From positions 10,310,416-10,374,415 of the forward strand of contig CM026567.1 of assembly GCA_015143295.1 (NCBI GenBank): a DNA stretch of 64,000 bases. The letters are read 5' to 3'. Position numbers and translations under genes: made by a program. Position 1 is the first letter of the stretch. Each line of letters begins with the position of its first letter. The notes beneath the pieces are model-generated. The model did no database searches. It saw nothing but the letters and a program-made list of their open reading frames with translations, and was not told the origin of the DNA. Of the stretch, positions 44,916 through 57,362 are shown piece after piece. Source of the stretch: Tetracentron sinense (taxonomy: Eukaryota; Streptophyta; Magnoliopsida; Trochodendrales; Trochodendraceae).

Positions 44916-47448
44916 ATTAGATTATACATCTAAAAATTGATTGTTTTCTGCTATCAATAATATTCTCGCAACTATGAGACTGAAGTTTCTGCAGTTGTGC
45001 TATGAGTCTTATGGACGTTTTTTATTTCACACTTCCCCACCACTCCTATATCTAACGCACCATCACGTCTCTACCACCCAAACTTGTACGTGTTACCCAC
45101 CCATGATACACACGCCACCACCGAAACACAGGAGACAACATGCAAGCAAAAACACCCACAAGCCTGGCACTAGGGCCGACTCTTGCGGGGTGGCGGCAAC
45201 CTTCTGTGGTCCCAGCCTAGGCCTCGGCACTGCTGTACCGTTCTAACTATCCCGGGTAGTTTCGTATCTCTACTTGCTGTCTTTGTTCTTCCCCAAATGC
45301 ACATGTGATACCCACCCATCTCCCCCCGTGGGCGACCAATCACAGACTCTTTCACACCCTGCCTGTGCCAGCCCTTCCTCCGCCAGTTTTGCTCGTTGTG
45401 CCCCCCCCCGGGCCGGCGCCCGGATCTTGCTGAAGCTCCGGGGGATAAGCGCGCAATTGGACCCGGAGCGAGAGACCAGACCATGTTCATCTCGGCCCGC
45501 CTTTCAATCCTGGTTTTCCCCCCCCCGCCCAATTTGGGTTCCTTGTAAACCGTTTGGCCCTTCTTCCGCCTCCATACCTTTTGCCATCCGCGACCGTCGT
45601 AATAATAAATCACTGTCCACGGATGAGGATTGTAAATTAGGAGATTATGGTTGTTCAAGAGCATTGGCGTTGGAGGTCTCAACTATACAATTATGGTTCT
45701 TTTCAACCGCTGCTAGGGCAAACACTCAATCATTTAATACTTGCTGAAACTTGCAGTCATCCCCCCCGCTCTATTTGTGGAACCCTAGACTCATGTGCCC
45801 GGCCCCTTGTGCCTGTGGCTGTGCAGGCCCAGCCGTCCATGTAATTTTGTATTTCATGTTAATATGCTCCTGAAACGGGGTTTTGTTTAAGGTTCGTGTT
45901 GTATGTTTTAAAGCAAGAGTAAATACTCTACGTGTACAATGTTTGGGATCTTGGGCGTTCGAAACTAGGTAGCATTACTCTTACGTGTCCGCAAGGGACG
46001 GTTTATAACACGCCGTGTTACTTCTTGGTAGGGTTGAGCTGGGTTGAAGCTTGTGACCACTCTTAAATCTGGTCTGGTCGGTTAGGTCCTAAGACCTTTT
46101 TGCTGTTTCAGGGGCTCGAACACACACAGAAGACAAGGGTCTCCGTGTGGGACTATGAAAGAAGCCGCAACTAGGGCACAAACGGGAGCACGGTCGAAGG
46201 AAGTCGTGACAAGATGACCGACACAAAACCGGTGACCGAAACCTCATTCGGGTAAATTGAGTGCAATTCCCCCCACCCCCCCGGTCAAGTCAGCGCTTCC
46301 CCAAATTGTGTATGGGAAGTTATGGACCGGAGGGGTTTTCGGTAGGTTCTGAGGCCACTTGGTCGATTGCGGCAGAACAGGACCATTTTTTCTGGTTAGA
46401 TATTTTTAGATCTTTTCATTAAGGGTATGTTGGGTTGACCACCATGCTATCTAAGCCATTTTCGTTGGCTTAGGCCTGCTACGGAAAATTTGGTCGATTT
46501 GAGAGGAAAAGACGAGGAGAGTTGGGGGTTGTAGTTTGGTAGGGAGTTAGCTTGGAGACCAGGAGTGGGGTGTGTTAGGCTTCCAACAACCTTCTCAAAA
46601 AGTTCTCTGGCCCACACTGTTCCTCAAGCGTGGGAGCAAAGGGGATCTGTCAGGTAGATCAATCTCTCCATGGGCTTTGCTCATAATTCTAAATGTATAG
46701 TAGGGTTTTAATAATGGTTTTGCTGTGATAACTTGGGCTGCTTGTCCATTTATGTAAATTCCTATATTTCAAGTAAGATTGGTAAGGCATGATTTGATCA
46801 TATACATCGCTTTGTATATAAGTTCCTTGACCTTTTTATGTTCCATGTTTGCATTATTGAGTGTCGTTTAAGCAAGAGTATGGAAACTAGGTGGTGGTTG
46901 ATGACACAGGCAAGGGGAACCAGTATATTGCTATGCTATCTCATAACTGCCTACTCCATGTTTTGTTTCGATGTTGTCATTAGCTCTCTAACGAATACCA
47001 TGACACTCCCAGTACCTATGCATGTGAATCAATGAATTCAAAGCTTCGTGATTACTGTGGTCACAGCACAATATCGACATGATTGGGTGCATGACTCCGG
47101 TTTCTCCTAAGTAGGTAAGCGATTCATAAGAAAAGCTCATAAGTAAATAGCAACTCAAGAAAGCGTGTAAGAAAAGGAAACGATGATTATAAGACAAGAA
47201 GAAGACGCTCACAAGTTCAAAGATTATGAAAGGGTAGTGTACTATGGACCCTTATGGGCACTAAATAATTTCAGTAAGTTGCGAGGATATGGTACTATAA
47301 CACGTCCAGCGTCTAGTATCTCATCCCAGAAATAACGGATATGAAATATGCTAGGTACATGACCAGTAAGGGCACTAGTTATCGTTTCAAGAAATAAAAA
47401 AAGGAATGTTAGTGTACTAGACCGGTACGGGCACTCTGATCTGTTTCC
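44916..47448. other. Unassigned, low-quality sequence left of the gap
   Basis: No gene supported. Odd homopolymers (ten C at 45401-45410; C runs at 45521-45530, 45759-45766 and 46269-46282) and abrupt composition shifts suggest unpolished consensus. At 47236-47448 three units with GTGTACTA...GGGCACT resemble LTR repeat arrays, so part is probably another LTR. Confidence 0.4.
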
Positions 47449-47548
47449 NNNNNNNNNNNNNNNNNNNNNNNNNNNNNNNNNNNNNNNNNNNNNNNNNNNN
47501 NNNNNNNNNNNNNNNNNNNNNNNNNNNNNNNNNNNNNNNNNNNNNNNN
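47449..47548. other. Assembly gap, exactly 100 N
   Basis: 100 N is the usual placeholder for a gap of unknown size. It joins two contigs whose relative orientation may not be certain. Confidence 0.98.
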
Positions 47549-49412
47549 GACTGACTGCGAGTGGAGGTAGTGCAATGGTCGACTCCGCTTTAACGGAGTA
47601 GCCTCATCAAAAACCCTTTCGAAACTAGGCGACACAAAGGAGTGAGTGGCTCCGTGTCCGATCAACCCTCGGGCAAGACCATTCGTTCACTAATCAATGG
47701 GCCTGTGCGATTAGAGTGGACGTACTATTTAGTAGATTTCCGACGAACAAGCATCCGTACATAGGTAACCCTTGTATAGAAACTCCCAAAGCAAACCATA
47801 GAAATGTTTCACACACTTGTTAAATTCTGAATCCGTGCTACCCTTTCACGACATCGGAGTCCATGCGACGTGCTTCCTCTCTGATAGGGTGAAAGCTGTC
47901 GACCTGGTGTGGCTGGGCGAGGAGTGCCAGTTGATGGGGTAGGGTGGTGTAGACGGAGGGGCCCTCGCAGAGCCTGAGAAGAGCTAGGCTGAGATGTCTG
48001 CCTACGGGGGCCTGCTCCCTGAAGACTGCGTTGGCAATTGGACGCCGGGGAAATCGTCTGACCCTTGTGCCTTGGTCACGACCACAATGAGGCAACTTCC
48101 TGAACTCTCCGCATTCTCTCCTCACCGCTGTAATGTGCCATCCTCGGCCACAAAGAGTGGCCAACATCATTGCAAATTAGGAGGAAAGGAGCTATGAGGT
48201 AGCTTGCGGGCGAAATGGCCGGTGGAGCAAAAGAGTGAGGGGGCCTGTGGTACCGAATACATCCTCTGTGACTGAGCCGGCCCTGCGGACTGATACAAGC
48301 TAGTCCTTGCCCTTTTCTCCCCTGAACTACTTGACTGTCCTTTCTCCATTCCTCTTCTCTTAAAGAACTCTTCGGAATTCGACTCGGCCAACAATGCCTT
48401 GTCCACAACTTCTGAATATGTCTCATGTCGGAACATCGAGACACGATCCTTGAGGTAGGCCTTCACCCCCTCTCGAATTTCCGGGCCTTCATAGCCTCGG
48501 TCCGCTATCATGTGTGGAGCAAATCGAGATAGCTCCGAAAATTTGGCTTCATAAGCCGCTACAGACATATTACCTTGCTCCAAGGTAATGAATTCGACTT
48601 CCATCTTTTCTTTCATCCCGACCGGAAAATACTTCTTGTTGAAAACCTCCAAGAATTCCTCCCAAGTCCAATCTTGACCTTGCCGGGTCAACTCTCGGGT
48701 CCGAAGTGCAGACTTCCACCAATGATCGTCCTCGCCTTCAAGCATAAAGGCGGCCCATGTGACCCTTTCCACTTCAGTAGTGCTAACACCGAGAATATCT
48801 TCTCAAGTTGCCGGATCCAACCCTCGGCAACAAGTGGATCAATGCTTCCACAAAAAGTTGGAGGCCTCATCCTCCGAAAAGCTTCTATCCCGGCTTGGGC
48901 TCGGTTAGGAGGAGCCGGTATGAGTGCCGCATTAGGCGGAGTGGCCGGTTGCCTTGCCGCCAACATAGCCAAGGTCTCGGCTATGGATGCGAATGCTTGG
49001 GCAAAGTCGGGTTGATCATCACCCGATGGAGCATCACCTCCATTACCCCTTGTGTTGTACCCGCGACCCCGGGTATTGCGTCTCATGATTTCTCCTGAGA
49101 ACGACAATACAACATGAGTCTAACTTGGATACGCATTTAGTACAATTTCGCAATTCACTTAATACATATTCATCAAGCACATTTAATAAGTACAACACAA
49201 ATAATGTACACATGGTATATAACACAATAGCATAACATACAATCCGTGTTCCTAGCGTAGGACTCTATGTTCGGTTGAAGTTCAACCCATTTTGACTAAG
49301 ACTAACTTGTTAGTCTATACTTGGAATACAACTCTCTAAGGTGATTCTAATACCTTGTTCAATCATCTAAGTGACCCTAGGGACTCTAATGCTTAGGGCT
49401 CTGATACCACTC
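47549..49412 (-). pseudogene. gag: Partial gypsy internal region (gag to protease) beyond the LTR of element C
   Basis: Primer site TGGTATCAGAGC (49398-49409, minus), then gag nearly identical to C's gag (48167-49107) and the protease start down to 47549. Many one-base insertions and deletions relative to 55150-56947, increasing toward the gap, break every frame. The Gag stop of C is absent here (AAGAGAAGAGG intact). Either a tandem second copy sharing the LTR, or a poorly polished duplicate. Confidence 0.8.
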
Positions 49413-49695
49413 TGTAACGCCCCAAAATACCCCCTAGGAGTTTAGGGATATTTTAGGTGTCACACTGCGAACCTATCAAACCATCCTGTAATGCACAAGA
49501 TAAATACAGTACTCATAACGATAATCAGAGCGCGGAAGCTATCATATATGCGGAAGCGTAAACAAATTTTCATTTCTTCTGATGATCCAAAATAGTATTC
49601 CAAGTTAACATAAATACAAGACATGTCTAAGCCTAAGGTGGACAGGCCCACCTATCAAAATATCAAAATACACCAAACCCTCTCATACTCTCCCC

Positions 49696-49836
49696 TCAAC
49701 AGTAGTCGAGGTATGGCCACGCATCGAGGTCTCGGTCCGCCTGAGACTGTAATGGGATAGCCGACTCTCTCTCCTCTGTATACTCTTCCTCGACCCAAGG
49801 CTCCGGGTCGAGGGCTCCCTCAGTACCTGCCGACAT
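49696..49836 (-). CDS. LTR small ORF, 46 aa (element C, left LTR)
   Basis: Starts MSAGTEGALDPEPWVEEEY and ends DLDAWPYLDYC with TGA. Same length as the A peptide with no indel. The A and C copies differ at 18 codons (5 synonymous), with changes concentrated outside the MSAG, PWVEEEY and C-terminal blocks. Confidence 0.5.
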   Translation of the reverse strand: MSAGTEGALDPEPWVEEEYTEERESAIPLQSQADRDLDAWPYLDYC

Positions 49837-50125
49837 GAAAGTACGGCTGAGCATGGAATACTCAGCGAGTACAAGCTACTAGCAGACCATAACAATAATA
49901 AAGCACACAATAGTAATATCATACAAGCAGTAATAGAAACATCACAAAGAAACAGTATAGGGCATAACACAATACACGCATCCTGACGTGCGTACATGAA
50001 TGCGAAAACGCCGATAAAACTCATGCTTGAAAACCCATGTCCTGTCCCGGTATGCCTCGTAGAAATCATGTATGCGTGCATGCATGAATGCATGATCATC
50101 ATCTTGTAAACCTCCATCTCGTAAC

Positions 50126-50480
50126 TTGTGAGCCAGAGGCTAGCACCCGAATATCCCTGGGCTGCCAACCTCCTTGATATGCAATGCACTTGTGAGCCAG
50201 AGGTTAGTACCCGAATGTCCCTGGGCTACCAACCTCCTTGTTATGAAATGCACTTGTTTCTTGTGAGCCAGAGGTTAGTACCCGAATCCTCCCTGGGCTA
50301 CCAACCTCCTTGACAATAGGTGATTTTTATTACTTGTTTAGTTTTCTTGTGAGCCAGAGGCTAGTACCCGAATGTCCCTGGGCTACCAACCTCCTTGACA
50401 ATAGGTGTTTTAGGGGTTATCTTGTGAGCCAGAGGTTAGTACCCGAATCCTCCCTGGGCTACCAACCTCCTTGACATGCA
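50126..50480. repeat. Hairpin tandem repeat of C LTR, five units
   Basis: On the transcribed (minus) strand each unit has GAGGTTGGTAGCCC pairing with GGGTACTAACCTC (one bulge). Spacing varies from 60 to about 80 bp. The other LTR has the same array at 57659-58012. Confidence 0.85.
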
Positions 50481-51466
50481 ATATTTTCTTGTTGTTTATT
50501 ATATGCACATGCTCTTGAAATCTCGGTTCATGCTATCATGCGTGCTCGTGTACCTGTCCATAGTGACAATCATGATAATGGGAATAACCAAAATATGACA
50601 TTTCAATTCAATTCATGATATGAACATAGGTGACATAAGTAGTTTGCATAACATTTGATCAATTTATCATTTCTAAGAACGCGCACATAAAACCCATTTC
50701 CATATTCTTCATTGAGATCATTTATTCATAGTTTAGGTATTTTGTCAAACACTTTCATACATTATTCCTTAGTAGTTTATCTCCTTCTTTTAAATGCATA
50801 TTTTCCATTCAATCACGAAATGGTAAGTTTGTTATTTGTACTATGCCCATCCTCCATTTTCCAATCCACAACCCACACATCATACATCACACATTCAGCA
50901 TCCAATCGCCGTATCCAATCTCCCATCCACACATTCATTCCATTCCCCTTATCTTGTTTATATTTGTTGAGTTAATACAATGCATAGGGAAGGAAAAGCA
51001 TAATATATATAATCACCATTTACACTAGAAAACCTAGGTTATTGCTAGGGAAAGTTAGTAGGGTGTACTAACCTTAAATCAAGGCTTGATCCTTGATAGA
51101 AACCTTGATTGAAGCTCCAACTTGAAAGAAGAACACCTTTGCTTGAAGGAGACTTGAGTTGAGGAAGAAACCCCTTTCAAAAATGTGCTTGGGTTGCTGC
51201 CCTAGCTTGGAGAATGGTTCACACACGAGCTTGAGCCTCGATTTTGAAGCAACTTGAGTTGGGGTGAGCTATGGTTCTTAAACCCCCTTTGATTTCCTTC
51301 TCAAAACCAAACCCTAGGTTAGAGCTTTCTCCTCTTCTCTCTCTATCTCTCAAAATGTCTAAGGGTTGTGAATGAGGGCTCAAAGGGTCGAGCAAACCCT
51401 TATGGGTAAGGGTTTAACACCCAAAAGACGAAAACGCCCTTACTGAAATTTCTGCAAAAACGCGAA

Positions 51467-51658
51467 GACCGAGCGATCGGTGGTTATGACCGATCGATCG
51501 GTTGCCTACCGAGCGATCGGTGTTTATGACCGATCGACCGGTCAAAAACTCACTCTCTGGAAAATTTCCCCATACAAAATTTCTGACCGCGCGATAGCTA
51601 CCGATCGATCGGTTATGGACCGATCGATCGCTGATTGGACCGAGCGATCGGTTCTCTG
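51467..51658. promoter_or_regulatory. U3 palindrome cassette of C LTR
   Basis: Seven to eight ACCGAGCGATCGGT and ACCGATCGATCGGT forms; the copy in the other LTR is at 59003-59195. A regulatory role is inferred from position only. Confidence 0.55.
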
Positions 51659-51864
51659 TATGTCTGGACTGTTTTGACCATATCTTTTGACTCGCTCGTC
51701 GGATTTCGACGATTCAACTTGCGTTGGGTTCGTCTTTCGAAAACGCACATTTCTGACATTTCAGAATTTCCGATTTCTCCCTTATTTATTAATTAGACTA
51801 CAAAAATGGCCAATTAGCTACGAAGGTGCTATTCATTAAGGATGAAAAAGTCCGGGGTGCTACA

Positions 51865-51880
51865 TTCTCCCCCCCTTACA
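51865..51880 (-). other. Polypurine tract of element C
   Basis: Minus strand AAGGGGGGGAGAA, flush with LTR start TGTAGCACC. Confidence 0.93.
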
Positions 51881-51956
51881 AAAATTTCGTCCCCGAAATT
51901 TGGACGATACATACATGTACAAAATCAAAACAAAATTACAAGCCATATGCACAAGT

Positions 51957-54900
51957 CTATTCAAACAACTTGGGATACTTTGCTTTGACTTCGGCTTCAC
52001 GCTCCCACGTGGCTTCTTCTCGTGCATGATGTTGCCATTGCACGAGGACTAGCGGAATAGTCTTGTTGCGAAGCACTTGATCTCTCCTATCCAAAATATG
52101 AACCGGCTTCTCAACTAAAGTGAGGTCCTCTCGGATCTCTATCGGATCAAGCTCGATGACATGAGAAGGATCCGAGATGTACTTCCGGAGCATAGAGACA
52201 TGGAATACATTATGGACCGCCGCCATGTGAGCGGGCAAAGCAACACGGTAAGCCACCTCGCCAACTCGAGTAATGATCTCGAACGGACCCACATATCTCG
52301 GGCTAAGCTTGCCTCTCTTCCCGAATCGCATAACACCTTTGGTCGGTGAAATCCTTACAAACACAAAATCACCGACTCGGAATTCAAGATCCCTCCTTCG
52401 GTTGTCAGCATAGCTTTTCTGTCTATCTTGTGCGGTCTTTAACCTTTCCCGGATAAGCTTGACCCTATCCGCGGTTTGTTCAATTAACTCGGGGCCCAAA
52501 ATCTTTCTTTCTCCCACTTCATCCCAATACAACGGGGATCTACAACTCCTTCCGTACAAAGCCTCGAAAGGCGCCATTTGTATGCTTTCTTGATAACTAT
52601 TGTTGTAAGCGAATTCCACCAAAGGTAGGTGATCTTCCCAACTTCCCTTGAAGTCTAGCATACATGCTCGGAGCATATCTTCAATAACCTGATTCACCCT
52701 CTCGGTTTGCCCGTCTGTCTGTGGGTGGAAAGCTGTGCTAAAGTCTAACCGGGAGCCCATTGCACCTTGAAAACTTTTCCAAAACCTGGATGTGAATCTT
52801 GGGTCTCTATCCGACACAATACTCACTGGCACCCCATGCAATCGGACTATTTCTTTGATGTATAGTTCTGCTAACTGGTTGGAGTTGAATGTAGTCCGGT
52901 ATGGTAAGAAATGAGCGGACTTCGTGAGTCTATCAATAACTACCCATATAGCATCGGTCTTCTTGACCGTCTTCGGCAATCCCACGATGAAGTCCATAGA
53001 GATATGTTCCCATTTCCACTCGGGAATAGGGAGAGACTGCAAAAGACCCGCTGGTCTCAAATGCTCTGCTTTCACCTGTTGGCATACCAAACACCGTGCC
53101 ACATACTCCGCAACCTCCCTCTTCATGTTTCGCCACCAAAAGTGACTCTTGAGGTTCCGGTACATCTTTGTCCCCCCGGGATGCACTGTATACTTAGACC
53201 GGTGAGCTTCGTCCATAATCTCTCTCCGAAGGTCTGCATTGGCTGGGACACAAAGCCTTCCCTTGAATGTAATAGCACCTCGGCTAGTGAGAGAGAAGTC
53301 CGTACTACCCTTGGCCACTTCCTTATCCCGGAAAGCCAACAAGTCAGTGTCTGTGGCTTGATACTCCTGGATCAAGTCTATAAGGTACGGCCGAACTGTA
53401 ACATTTGCCAAAACCGGACTGCGGACAGAATCGTTCACACTGATGTCTAGATTTGCCAAATCGTCTAACAGTCTCCATTCCCGCACCAACATGTGAGCCA
53501 ACAACCCCGATGGTTTCCTACTCAGAGCGTCTGCCACCACATTTGCTTTTCCCGGGTGATATTGGATAGTGCACTCGTAGTCCTTTAAGAACTCAATCCA
53601 ACGCCGTTGTCGTAAGTTTAACTCTTTTTGGGAAAAGAGATACTTGAGGCTCTTGTGGTCCGTGTACACATAGAACTCCACCCCGTACAGATAATGTCGC
53701 CAAATTTTAAGTGCAAACACGACCGCCGCAAGCTCCAAGTCGTGAGTGGGGTAGTTCTTTTCATGCTCTTTCAACTGCCTTGATGCATAGGCAATGACTT
53801 TCTTGTGTTGCATTAGGACACACCCGAGTCCGACGTGCGAGGCATCACTATACACCTCATACCCAAAAGGTCCAGATGGCACAGTAAGGACAGGGGCTGT
53901 GGTGAGGCGTTTCTTCAACTCTTGGAAACTTACTTCACATCGGTCACTCCAACTGAACTTTGCATTTTTCCTTGTCAAGTAGGTGAGAGGTGCAGCCAGA
54001 CTGGAGAATCCCTCCACAAATCTCCGGTAGTAGCCTGCCAATCCGAGGAAACTACGTATCTCCGTGACGCTCTTGGGCCTCTCCCAACTCATGACTGCCT
54101 CAACCTTGGCTGGATCTACCGAAATGCCCTCGGCCGACACCACGTGTCCAAGAAATGCGACCTTCTCTAACCAGAACTCGCACTTACTCAATTTGGCATA
54201 TAGCCTATGCTCTCTCAACATCTCTAGAGCAAGGCGGAGGTCTCGCGCGTGATCTTCCCGTGTCTGGGAATACACCAAAATGTCATCAATGAATACAATC
54301 ACGCATCGATCCAAGTAAGATCGGAACACCCGGTTCATCAAATCCATGAATGCCGCCGGTGCATTCGTCAGCCCAAAAGGCATGACAAGGAACTCGTAAT
54401 GCCCATACCGAGTCCTGAAGGCCGTCTTCGGAACATCTTCCGCCTTGATCCTTAATTGATGATACCCCGATCTAAGATCAATTTTGGAGAAGAATCTCGC
54501 TCCCTTCAGTTGGTCGAACAAGTCATCGATCCTTGGCAAGGGATAACGATTCTTGATAGTTACCTTGTTCAACTGACGGTAGTCTATACACATTCTCATC
54601 GACCCGTCTTTCTTCTTTACAAAAAGGACCGGAGCTCCCCACGGTGACACACTTGGTTGGATGAAACCAAGTTGTTGTAAATCCTCAATTTGCTTCTTCA
54701 ATTCTTCAAGCTCTATCGGGGCCATTCTATATGGGGCTCTTGAAATTGGAGCGGTGCCCGGAGTAAGCTCTACAGCGAACTCAATCTCCCGATTCGGAGG
54801 TAACCCGGGAAGTTCCTCCGGAAACACGTCCAAGAAATCACTCACGACCGGAATGGCCGAGGAGTTTTGTGCTTCTAGGTTTGTTACACTCAAGGCTGCG

Positions 54901-55288
54901 AGGCGAGCAATGTCCCTCTCTCTTAATCCTCGGAAGTGAAAAGGCTTACCCCCTTCCGGCTTGAAATTCACCATCTTCTCAAAACACGCAACGTGCCCGT
55001 GATGGTTTGACAACCAATCCATCCCTAAGATGACATCAAAATCCAAGTCTTGAAAATCTAGGACGATGAGATCGGCTAACAGTTCATTCTCCCCCACTTG
55101 AACCACACTATCCCCGAATATCTTGTCTGTATCGACTGACTTGCCGAGTGGAGTTGCAATGGTCAACTCCTGCTTTAACGGAGTAGCCTCAGTCAAAAAT
55201 CCCTTTGCGAAACTAGGCGACACAAAGGAGTGAGTGGATCCTGTGTCGATCAACACTCGGGCAAGACATTCGTTCACTAACAAAGGGC
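51957..55288 (-). CDS. pol: Element C Pol: protease, reverse transcriptase, RNase H, integrase, chromodomain
   Basis: Unbroken frame of about 1108 aa from the first possible codon after the intron. Positions: protease DTG at 13-15; reverse transcriptase with D269 and FIDD at 331-334; RNase H with D480, E517, D542 and D585; integrase finger with H694/H701 and C731/C734, then D764, D825 and E861 (DD35E); GPF at 999-1001; chromodomain-like tail about 1057-1107. No ATG opens the frame; it starts two bases after the splice acceptor, which fits a spliced Gag-Pol. Probably still encodes active enzymes. The chromodomain in this group directs insertion to heterochromatin (family knowledge). Confidence 0.93.
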
Positions 55289-55420
55289 CTGTGCGATTAA
55301 GTGACTACTATTAGTAGATTTCCAACAACAAGCATCATACATAGGTAACCCTTAGTATAGAAACTCACAAAGCAAACCATAGAAATTTTACACAATTTAA
55401 ATTCTAGAATTCGTGCGTAC
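55289..55420 (-). other. Candidate gag-pol intron, element C (132 bp)
   Basis: Donor GTGCAAG|GTACGC after the first base of a gag codon; acceptor AATCGCACAG|GC; branch-point candidate TCTACTAATAG about 35 nt upstream. Removal joins gag and pol in one frame. The unspliced frame ends six codons beyond the donor. Confidence 0.7.
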
Positions 55421-56621
55421 CTTGCACGACATCGTCAGATGCACGTGCGTCTCTCTCTGATAGGGTGAAAACTCGACCCTGTGTGGCTGGGCGAGGAGGC
55501 CGTGTAGACGGTGAGGCCCTCGAAGCCTGAGAAGAGCTAGGCTGAGATGTCTGCCTAACCGGGGGCCTGCTCCCTGAAGACTGAGTTGGCAATTGACGCC
55601 GGGGACAATCTCTGACCATGTGGCCTTGGTCACCACAATGAAAGCAACTTCCTGAAACTCTCCGGCATTCTCCCGCTGGATGCCTCCTCCCACAAAGAGT
55701 GCAAACATCATGCAAATAGGAGGAAGGAGCATATGAGGTAGCCGGGCGAAAGGCCGGTGGAGCAAAAGAGTGAGGGGCCTGTGGTACCGAATACATCCTC
55801 TGTGACTGAGCCGGCCCTGCGGACTGATACAAGCTAGTCCTTGCCCTTTTCTCCCCTGAACTACTTGACTGTCCTTTCTCCATTCCTCTTCACTTAAAGA
55901 ACTCTTCGGAATTCGACTCGGCCAACAATGCCTTGTCCACAACTTCTGAATATGTCTCATGTCGGAACATCGAGACACGATCCTTGAGGTAGGCCTTCAA
56001 CCCCCTCTCGAATTTCCGGGCCTTCATAGCCTCGGTCGCTATCATGTGTGGAGCAAATCGAGATAGCTCCGAAAATTTGGCTTCATAAGCCGCTACAGAC
56101 ATATTACCTTGCTCCAAGGTAATGAATTCGACTTCCATCTTTTCTTTCATCCCGACCGGAAAATACTTCTTGTTGAAAACCTCCAAGAATTCCTCCCAAG
56201 TCCAATCTTGACCTTGCCGGGTCAACTCTCGGGTCCGAAGTGCAGACTTCCACCAATGATCGGCCTCGCCTTCAAGCATAAAGGCGGCCCATGTGACCCT
56301 TTCCACTTCAGTAGGTGCTAACACCGAGAATATCTTCTCAAGTTGCCGGATCCAACCCTCGGCAACAAGTGGATCAATGCTTCCACAAAAAGTTGGAGGC
56401 CTCATCCTCCGAAAAGCTTCTATCCCGGCTTGGGCTCGGTTAGGAGGAGCCGGTATGAGTGCCGCATTAGGCGGAGTGGCCGGTTGCCTTGCCGCCAACA
56501 TAGCCAAGGTCTCGGCTATGGATGCGAATGCTTGGGCAAAGTCGGGTTGATCATCACCCGATGGAGCATCACCTCCATTACCCCTTGTGTTGTACCCGCG
56601 ACCCCGGGTATTGCGTCTCAT
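55421..56621 (-). pseudogene. gag: Element C Gag with a single TGA
   Basis: MRRNTRGRG start, capsid region with EGEADHWW and NKKYFP, zinc fingers CTLCGRRHPAGEC and CFHCGDQGHMVRDC. TGA at 55890-55892 follows SEEFFK; the related copies in A and at 48360 have AGA there. Apart from this one base the frame is open to the intron donor. It could be a real mutation or a consensus error. Confidence 0.9.
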
Positions 56622-56629
56622 GATTTCTC

Positions 56630-57362
56630 CTGAGAACGACAATACAACATGAGTCTAACTTGGATACGCATTTAGTACAATTTCGCAATTCACTTAATAC
56701 ATATTCATCAAGCACATTTAATAAGTACAACACAAATAATGTACACATGGTATATAACACAATAGCATAACATACAATCCGTGTTCCTAGCGTAGGACTC
56801 TATGTTCGGTTGAAGTTCAACCCATTTTGACTAAGACTAACTTGTTAGTCTATACTTGGAATACAACTCTCTAAGGTGATTCTAATACCTTGTTCAATCA
56901 TCTAAGTGACCCTAGGGACTCTAATGCTTAGGGCTCTGATACCACTCTGTAACGCCCCAAAATACCCCCTAGGAGTTTAGGGATATTTTAGGTGTCACAC
57001 TGCGAACCTATCAAACCATCCTGTAATGCACAAGATAAAATACAGTACTCATAACGATAATCAGAGCGCGGAAGCTATCATATATGCGGAAGCGTAAACA
57101 AATTTTCATTTCTTCTGATGATCCAAAATAGTATTCCAAGTTAACATAAATACAAGACATGTCTAAGCCTAAGGTGGACAGGCCCACCTATCAAAATATC
57201 AAAATACACCAAACCCTCTCATACTCTCCCCTCAACAGTAGTCGAGGTATGGCCACGCATCGAGGTCTCGGTCCGCCTGAGACTGTAATGGGATAGCCGA
57301 CTCTCTCTCCTCTGTATACTCTTCCTCGACCCAAGGCTCCGGGTCGAGGGCTCCCTCAGTAC
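56630..57362 (-). other. Candidate leader intron of element C
   Basis: Donor GGCAG|GTACTG in the LTR small ORF; acceptor ATTCTCAG|GAG before the gag ATG. The join is in frame (phase 1), as in A. Confidence 0.35.
56933..56944 (-). other. Primer binding site of element C
   Basis: Minus strand TGGTATCAGAGC, three bases from the 5' LTR. Confidence 0.95.

Larger units (their letters stand above)
49413..51864 (-). repeat. 3' LTR of element C
   Basis: Minus strand TGTAGCACCCCGGAC ... GGGGCGTTACA. U3 palindromes of ACCGATCGATCGGT type at 51467-51658, five hairpin units at 50126-50480, CTGAG hairpin 49847-49865, palindrome 49637-49652. Confidence 0.95.

Noticed and set aside
45170-45747. Two overlapping frames of 157-170 codons left of the gap
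   Set aside because: Pass through abnormal C/G runs in suspect consensus; no recognised motif on either strand.
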